From contig OV050030.1 of assembly GCA_920105625.2 (NCBI GenBank), forward strand, positions 323,618,140-323,682,139: a stretch of 64,000 nucleotides of DNA, written 5' to 3'. The translations under genes and the position numbers were made by a program. The notes under the pieces are model-generated. The model had not been told where the DNA came from and did no database searches. It saw only the letters and a program-made list of their open reading frames with translations. This document shows, piece after piece, positions 56,757 through 64,000 of this stretch; the stretch's first letter is position 1; each line of letters begins with the position of its first letter. The stretch comes from Clusia tigrina. Its lineage: Eukaryota > Arthropoda > Insecta > Diptera > Clusiidae.

Positions 56757-58625
56757 GTCCGTCCCTTATATCGACGAAAATGTTATGCCTACGTCAGTAG
56801 TGCCTTTGAGGTATCTTAAAACACGCTTTCTAATGAGTTGTGCTCGGGTTTGCAATATCTGGTCCTGAACAGACCATAAGAGACATAAGTGATCCAATAG
56901 CTTCTCTGTAAGCAAAATTTTCGTCTTCAGCACCATCATTCTTGGTAAAAATCATTCCAGGTACAGCTGGGGAAGAAACAGATGAACAATTAGTAAGATA
57001 AAAACGATCTAATATACGATTTATGTATGTCGTTTGGAAGATTTTAAGTTTTCCCTGCTCCCGACGAAAAACTCTGCTTCTTTGTACGTGATGCTGAACT
57101 CGTTATGCAATTTATTCAAAATGTCCATTACTAAATGTTTGTCGTATCGAATCAGATGGAACAACGAGCTGTATGAGCTGTACGCCGACAGTGATATAGT
57201 TCAGCGCATTAAAACACAGCGGCTGCGCTGGCTGGGGCATGTTGTGCGAATGGATGAAAGTGCTCCGGCGAAAAAAGTATTTGAATCGATGCCGCTGGGT
57301 GGCGGACGCAGGAGGGGGAGACCACCACTACGTTGGAAGGACCAAGTTCAAGAGGACCTGGCTGCGCTTGGTGTTTCCAATTGGCGCCAGCGTGCGCGAA
57401 GCAGAGACGACTGGCGAAGGCTGAGAACGCGGCAATGATCAGAAATGGTTGTACGCAAATTATGATGATGATGAAATGTTTGTCGTTACCGTCAAGCAGT
57501 CCATCATCTACATAAAGTTCTAGATGTATAATAAAACCCTACGATGCGTGCGTAAATACGCAACTATCTGATGATGATTGTTTGAAATTATGTTGCAATA
57601 GGAACTCAACAATCTTTTTATTCCATTTCCTCGACGCCTGCTTGAGGCCATATATGCCCTTTTTCAGCATACACACTTGATCGTCTACAGCAAAACCACA
57701 AGGTTGTTCCATGTATATCAGACCCTCTAAGTCTCCATGCAAAAATGCAGTTTTAACGACGAACTTCTAGATCTTCTGCTGCAGCGATTGATAATAAAAT
57801 TCGAATAGATTCATAGCGCACTACAGGCGCATATATTTCATCGTAGTCAATTTTGTATTTCTGGGAACGGCCACGCGCCACTAGTCGTGCTTTATATTTA
57901 TCAACCTTTCCTTTAGAATTCAGCTTTGGTTTAAAAACCCAACGATGTGTAATAACATGCTTGTCTGATGTGCGCGGGAACAAAATCCAAGTGTTACTCT
58001 TCCGTAAAGAGTCCAACTCTTCGTTGATTGCTTTCATCCAGTCACTGGAATCTGTACTGCTCATTGCTTCATCGAGAGTATTTGGTTCTAGTTGTGCCAT
58101 AAAAACCTCAGCGATATTCACAGATGTAGTATCTTCGCTTGATTTCTTTCGTTGACGCGTATTATATCGACTTCTAGGCACCAACAGCCTGTTATTATTG
58201 TTTTGTTGCTCGGTGTCGCTATCTATTAGCTGTTCAGTTTCGCCTTGTTGTTCAATATTACTTCGAGTTTTTGTTTCCACCATTTCATTCGGCTCCTATT
58301 GATCTTCATTAAAAATTACGTCACGACGCACGAAAATTTTCTTCATTAATGGCTCATATACTCTATATGCTTTGCTGCCATCATTATATCCAATTATAAT
58401 GCATTTTACAGAGTTCTTCTCCCATTTGGTCCTTTGATCTTTCGGCACATGAACGTAAACTTCGTAAGCTTCGCTTCCACTTATGGTTTTGTATGGTAGC
58501 TGGCAAAATACTTGACACAAAGTCCGACGTTGCATTTTCCACATGCTGTTCGTCCGTTAACTTTGCAACGGTCACCCGCACAATGCCTACGATTAGATGA
58601 GACTACAAAATGCCCTGTCTGATCA
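56757..58625 (-). repeat. Second copy of copia B segment (direct duplication of 49612-51523)
   Basis: Matches 49612-51523 in the same orientation. It includes the RTE-like insert, the RT, the copia/piggyBac junction and the piggyBac C-terminal remnant, and ends near ctgtctgatcata. This copy has a ~40 bp deletion in the RNase H-side region (about 56827-56850) and scattered substitutions. RT pieces here: 57742-57539, 58283-57753, 58544-58296. Confidence 0.9.
57146..57473 (+). mobile_element. RTE-like insert, second copy
   Basis: Same 328 bp insert and same flanking 13 bp repeat as 50045-50372, with a few base differences (for example NWRQRARS instead of NWHQPARS). Its identical position shows it was carried by the segment duplication, not inserted twice. 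Confidence 0.88.
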
Positions 58626-58627
58626 TA

Positions 58628-59108
58628 TGCATATGAAGATATTTATTCAACAAGTTTATTTTTATTTTTTATTATTATTGATATATTTTACTCTTATATA
58701 TAGTATGTAAAATTTCACGAAAAACAATTTTTGTGTGGTAACTCTAATCACTTATTGTGGCCAAAGTCCACTGTGGCAACACCACACACAACCAGGATTA
58801 TTTTATTTGTTGTCTCTTTCAACTTTTAACTCATATATGTATAAACCAGTTGCTTTCTTTGTTTGATTGTTTATTTACCACTTTTAGTTATTAGTCATCA
58901 TTTGTTGAAACATATGCATCAGTCTACTGAACATTTTCGTTCTATTAAAGTAATTCGAACGGTACACACGAACGGTGACTTCGTAGACTATGAGTTTTGT
59001 GTCACTTTATGGTTGATATATATGTGTAGGTTTCACGTTCAAGCAATTACCAAATAGTTTTTTCTAATGTTTTCAAAATAGGTGCTTTTTGACAAGTAAG
59101 TAAAATAG
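58628..59108. other. Unrecognised AT-rich region with a hairpin
   Basis: No coding frame I trust. 58732-58788 can fold: arms tgtgtggt and accacaca, with an inner gtgg...ccac. It contains gtccactgtg (58766-58775), which inverted resembles a Transib end. Confidence 0.4.
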
Positions 59109-59109
59109 T

Positions 59110-59870
59110 ATTTTTATAAGTTCGATTGGAGTACGATATTGAAAACGTCTGCGTAAGCGCAAAAGTCGATATAATTTTGCAATGCTATGGTGTGGCTAAG
59201 TTTATTGTAGGCTATTAGGAATATAATCGCCGAGCGAGGTGATCCTTGGGCTATATCATTGTGGAGTGGATGAAGATTGGAGGTGCGTTTACCAATTTTC
59301 ACTATAATTTTTCTATGGGTCACGAAACATTTTACATAGTTGATTTCTTTAAATCCTGCTTTCCATTCGATGAGCTGGTCAATGTATGTGTGGATACCTA
59401 TTTTGTCGAAAACTAGTGATATTATAGTTAGGTGTTTCTTTTTGGAGAGGCAGTTTCCAAACAGATAATCTAAATACAGCAGAGTATCGGTTGTCGATTT
59501 GCCTCTTTTGAATCCCATTTGATGACTATTGAGTAGCCTATTCGTTGTTAAGAAGCACCATAATCTATTGGCCATTATTTTGTCGAGTACTTTAGAAAAA
59601 CATTAGTTCATAGATATCGGCTTATATGATTTCGTTTCAGTTTTGTCACTTGTTGGTTTTAGTAAAGAGATTGCAAGACTAGTTTTGTATTGTTGGGAGA
59701 TGTAGTTATTAAAAATATTATTGTGGAAACTAGCTAGTTTATAATTCATTGCAGTAGCTACTTTTCGAATCATGGAATAATTGATTGACTGGGCGTATTA
59801 CCCTTCAATTTGTTTGGAGCTCACGAAAATTCTAGCTGTTTGTTTCTTGATCAATTAAGATTGTAAGGCG
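59110..59870 (-). pseudogene. I-clade non-LTR reverse transcriptase relic
   Basis: Minus strand: ANRLWCFLTTNRLLNSHQMG, KRGKSTTDTLLYLDYLFGNC, IIVKIGKRTSNLHPLHNDIA, QGSP and CAYADVFNIV. The active-site FADD/YADD box is YADV here, and other deletions (the DFEKAFD Asp) confirm decay. The style matches the Drosophila I element. Confidence 0.78.
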
Positions 59871-59871
59871 A

Positions 59872-60475
59872 TATGAATTGGCCAAACATTTCAGACCGAT
59901 TAGTCTTACTTCTTTCTTTCAAAAAGTTCTGGGCGGAGTCGTCGATCGTCGCATTCGAGATCTTTTCGAGCAACATCGACTTTCGAGGGCACAGCATGCA
60001 TATGAGGGGGAAATTTCAGGAAGGAAGGTCCCAGTGGTAGAAAGATCCCAAAACTTTTAGCAATTCACTCTGGCTGCTTCCATAAACATCGAAGGGGCTA
60101 ATATAAAGTAGCAGGTGGAGCAATTCAATCTGCTCTTGGCAGGGCAGGGGTGGAACGAACGATTTGCAATTGGATATCATCCCTCCTGGCGAACTGAAAC
60201 ATTATAGCGGAAATAGGTAGTCCTAGAGTAAAAAAGGTGTGTGGTCCTAGTCTCTGGAGCCTTCCCAGCAGTGATGATTGATATCATGAAAAGGCGCTGG
60301 GCAAATTTAGAAGATTGTTGTGGGTTATGATTCTGATAAAACGAAGCTGTTCACTGGGGAGTATAAGCCTCCATCCTTCAAATTTCCAACGGTCAATAGC
60401 CACCGACTCTCATTATTATTCAAGGTCAAATATGTTTATTTAATATTCGATCCCAAATTAAGTTGCAAAGAAATA
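59872..60475 (+). pseudogene. LOA-like RT relic L3
   Basis: FRPISLTSFFQKVLGGVVDR, then LSRAQHAYEG, followed by degraded blocks recalling the INIEGA and GVERTICNWI regions. A thumb segment (KTKLFTGEYKPPSFKFPTV) lies near 60340. Many stops; opposite orientation to L4. Confidence 0.65.
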
Positions 60476-60870
60476 TAAACATAAATATAACGAACAAGGT
60501 GCTTTCATTTTATGAAATTGTTTTAACATAAATAGAGAACAGTGAAAAAATTAAAGAATTGAGGTTTCATAAAAAAATTAATACCCATATTCATTCAGCG
60601 ATTATTGTTCTGTATATAAAAATATACATAATAAAAAAGCATAACGAAATAGAAATAAATATTTCTGTGAAAACTCAGTAACGAACTCGCAATAAATTGG
60701 AAGATATTTAGTTAATAAAGAACGATCTGCAATAAGTCATTTACTTACATGGGTCAATTTGCAAATCGAAAAAAATGCAAGTGTTCAACTTTCATAATGT
60801 AACTGAAGCGAATGAAATGCAATACGTCATTGCATTAATAAAAAGCATCAAATGTCAATTTCGTCAAATG
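60476..60870. other. No recognisable feature
   Basis: AT-rich. Its first bases (aacataaatataacgaacaagg) resemble 48735-48757 next to the env relic, so part may be errantivirus 3' sequence. Confidence 0.35.
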
Positions 60871-60888
60871 TAGGTTAGGTTAGGTTAG
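60871..60888. repeat. Short TTAGG-type tract
   Basis: taggttaggttaggttag, located exactly at the 3' end of LOA-like L4, so it may be that element's terminal repeat. Confidence 0.8.
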
Positions 60889-63840
60889 TTTATCGTTGTG
60901 GCTGGTCCACGGAGCAGCTCATTCAGACTTCCATGGGTCCATAGTGATACCACCGCGTAACAATGTACCTCTGATTCATTCGTCGAAAAATTTTGAAACC
61001 CTAATAAAGCGCAGGATTTGTTTGACCTTTGCGCCAGACACTTCCGTAAAAGCGTATTTACCTAAAGAGCCCACTTTCACTCTTGCCAGAGTATGGCACC
61101 TACAGAAGAGATGTTCCACAGTCTCCTCCTACTCCTCATCCCCACAGCTCCTGCAGATTTCATGAGAGAATACTCCAAGTCTGAAAGCATGCCTGCCGAA
61201 TAGCCAATAACCGGTTATACAAGCCACGACTTTAGAGATATTCTCTCTCGACACGGCAAGCAAGTCTCTAGATTTCCTTCTATTCAGCTCCGGCCACATT
61301 AGCCTGGTCGTTAAGCAAGTGCCCTCGTGTGTCCAAGACTCATTGGCGTCATGCACGACCCTATTCTTCAGCATCAGTTACATGTGGTAATTGATATTCC
61401 AACATTGCATCTGTCCGTGCATAAAGGAAGGTTGGTGCCCCGTCTGGCTAACTCATCAGCCCTACAGTTCCCCTCAATATCCCTATGTCCCGGAACCCAC
61501 TTAAGGCGTACCCAGAAAACGGTACTGATATCATTTAGGGCCGCCGGAAGTCCTGAGCAAACTTTGATTTCAGTGCCACCGATTTCATCGACTTGATGGC
61601 CGCCTGGCTATCCGAGTAGATATTTATAATATTCTTTGTTACGGCATGTCTATTTAAGCTGACGGCTATCTCCTTTATGGCTAGGACCCCTACTTGATAA
61701 ACACTGCAGGGGTCGATGAGATGGAAAGAAAGCTCCAATCCCAATTCGTTTGAGAAGGTGTAGAAATTGAGTTTCTCCCTTCTCCATGGCATCAATGTTT
61801 ACTCTCTTATAGACGGAATATATGTCTGGAAGTGCCTAACAAAGTTGAGATTAGATACAGAGTAGTCAATGTGTTTGATAAAACTACTGCAGGTATGCAG
61901 GATAGTCTAGTGCCCAGCCTTAGTGCTGATGCGGTGGCCACTTGTTTCCCTACCATCTCTAATGTAGGAAGGTTGAGTATTACTTCTAAAGCTTTAGTAG
62001 GCGTGGTCCTTAAAGCACCAGAGATGCACAGAAAATCCGTTCTTTGGATCATGCTCAGAAGCTTCGAAGAGCTTTGTTTCTGAGTGGCTGGCCACCATAC
62101 CAGTATTCCATATAGCAATAGAGGTCTGACCACCGAAATATACAGCCAGTGCATAATTCGTGGGGATAGCCCCCACTTGATCCGACCGCTTTTTTACATG
62201 TGTACAAAGCAATATTGGCCTTCTAACTCTTTCTTCAATATTGGGTTTCCAGTACTAGTCCCAAATATTTGACTGTCTCCTTCATCGGAATTTCCACACC
62301 TTTGTATATTAGCGGGGAGACCGTAGGAGATCTATTTTCCTTGGAAAACAGGATTAATTCCATTTAGCGGGGTTTACCCCTAATTCCCTTCTTTCCGTCC
62401 AACAAGTAAGTGTGACCATGCTAGAGCGCAAAATATCCATAAGAGTGTTTGGATATTTCCATCTAATCATAAATTCGAAATCGTCAGCCAGGCGAAGACG
62501 TGGCAATCCCCGTCTTTACGGCAAGCAGTAAGGAATTTACAGCCAAATTCCAGAGCAGGGGGGAGAGGACTCCTCCCTGAGGAGTGCCTCTGCAGACCTC
62601 TCTGCTTAAGGTGTGGGAACCTAAGCTGGCAATTACCTTTCTACTGACGAGTATCATCTCTACCATCGCTACCATATTAAGATCGACGCCCAGAGCTTCT
62701 AACGCTCCCGTAATGGCGTTCGCATTTATGTTGTTGAAAGCGCCTTCTATGTCAATGAACGCCGCTAGTGCGAAATCTTTCTGCTGGATGGCTTTTTCCA
62801 CTATACCAATAAGTATGTGTAACGCCGTCTCTGTCGATTTGCCCTTCGTGTATGCATGTTGTGCCGAGGAGATTCTACCAGTTGGTATAGCTTCCCGTAA
62901 GTGTGCATCCATCAATCTCTCCAGTGTTTTTAGGAGGAAAGACGTGAGACTGATTGGTCTGAAGTCTCCAGGACTTACATGAGAGAACCTGTCTGCCTTG
63001 GGTATGAAGGAAACCTTCGTTTCTCTCCATCTCAGCGGAATATAGCCCATGTTAAGACAGCTTCTAATTGCAGTCACAACCCAGGGCGTAATTATGTCCC
63101 GTGATTGTTTCAGTTCAGCTGGATAAATTCCATCCGGACCCGGAGATTTATATGGACCAAAGGTGTTAATGGCCCACTGAACTTTCTCGACTGTAACTAT
63201 CGCATTCCCTATCTCAGACTGCCTGCCCCTAGGTGTCGGGTTATCACCCTCCACTCTGCTACTGCCTGGAAAATGCGTATCTAAGAGAAGAGCCAAAGAT
63301 TCCTTGCTCGATTCACTCCACACATCACCCGGACCTTTAAGGTAGCCCAGGTTGTGTGGTGTCTTCGCTAGGATTCTTCTTAGTCTAGCTGCATCCGATG
63401 TTTCTTCCACATCCCTACAATAATTTTTCCAGGACTCTCGTTGCGCAGTTTTTGTTGCTTTTTTGTATATTTTTAGCTCAGCCTTGTAGACTTCCAGTCC
63501 GACGGCAGACTTGAAGTTTGAAGTTGAATAACCACCTATTAGACTTCTGGAGAAGGCCTAGATCCATCGACCACCAATGTGGTTTATTCTTGCCTCTCAG
63601 TTTTACCACCGGGCACCCGGTTGTCAGTGAACTTTTCAAGGCCCTGGTAACCTGATTAATCAGCCCGTCTAATTCCACAGGGTCTGTGGGGTCAGACGGG
63701 GGATTCCTTGCCAATGAGGCCCTGAGAGTCTTCCTATACTTTCGCCAGTTCGTTCTCCGTATATTTCTATACGTCTTAACTGGAGATACTGGGAAGTTCA
63801 ATTCGAATTTTATATAACGATAGTCAGCGTAGGAATTTTA
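60889..63840 (-). pseudogene. LOA-like non-LTR element L4 (RT, RNase H, C-terminal finger)
   Basis: Read on the minus strand. The endonuclease-RT linker is at 63801-63478. RT is at 63410-62484 (YKSPGPDGIYPAEL, FRPISLTSFLLKTLERLMDA, HAYTKGKSTETALHIL, AFIDIEGAFNNIN, RGTPQGGVLSPLLW). The active-site box reads LADDF after a frameshift near 62490. The thumb region is at 62154-61807. RNase H is at 61795-61540 (INIYSDSQAAIKSM) with the end VPGHRDIEG. A C-terminal region with EICRSCGDEE (zinc-type) is at 61374-61129. Frameshifts and stops throughout; related to L1. Confidence 0.82.
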
Positions 63841-64000
63841 ATTTGAAACTCTCCATCTTCTTACATTATTCGAAATGAGCAAATATCCAAAACTTCCTTT
63901 CTATTCTGTGTCTAAAAGTCGGCTCAGAGCCTTAATTTAGGAAACTAAGCTTATTTTCTATAATAAAGTCTAAAATTGACTCACTTCTTGCATAAGTGTC
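63841..64000. other. Window end, unassigned
   Basis: AT-rich with no recognised coding or repeat feature; probably beyond the truncated 5' side of L4. Confidence 0.3.

Overview
The window reads as a gene-free block of nested transposable elements from an insect, most likely a higher dipteran. The base composition is AT-rich. It mixes Ty3/gypsy and Ty1/copia LTR elements, errantivirus relics, and CR1, Jockey, LOA/R1-like, I-type and RTE-like non-LTR elements. DNA transposons present are mariner, Transib, piggyBac and Helitron. I found no host gene, rRNA, tRNA or CRISPR array. The exact species cannot be read from the sequence.

Layout. 1-1270 is the end of a repeat that recurs almost unchanged at 20723-21992. 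1271-13600 is a Helitron relic on the minus strand, split by a 10.6 kb gypsy-type element (G1, 2165-12765). G1 appears intact: both 478 bp LTRs look identical, the target duplication is CTCAT, the PBS matches the 3' end of tRNA-Ser, and gag and pol are open with a GGGAAAC slip site. 13609-16865 holds two sister mariners with the same internal deletion, a third mariner fragment and a (TA)n tract. 17440-18960 is an errantivirus relic (pol and env pieces). 18985-20922 is a damaged LOA-like copy. 21993-22680 is the end of a gypsy element whose LTR received a complete CR1-type element (22681-27471, two intact ORFs, 13 bp target duplication).

27722-39640 is a second LOA-like element. Its endonuclease is split by gypsy element G2 (29543-37349, target duplication GTTT). 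G2 in turn is split by a Transib transposon (30342-33145, target duplication CGGCG). This Transib is the standout: its 683-codon transposase frame is interrupted by one TGA, and its ends start with CACAGTG, the heptamer of V(D)J recombination signals.

39905-42004 is a 5'-truncated Jockey element. 42005-44760 is an AT tract, a TTAGG-like tract and a gypsy relic. 44870-47560 is a decayed copia element, and 47950-48759 is an env relic. 48760-58625 is a second copia element, partly duplicated, carrying a piggyBac, an RTE-like 3' end (present in both duplicate copies) and a second, internally deleted Transib. 59110-63840 holds I-type and LOA-like reverse transcriptase relics.

The elements do not form a shared pathway. 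They record a sequence of insertions in which younger elements (G1, CR1, Transib) sit inside older decayed ones, as is typical of heterochromatin or a piRNA-cluster-like region.
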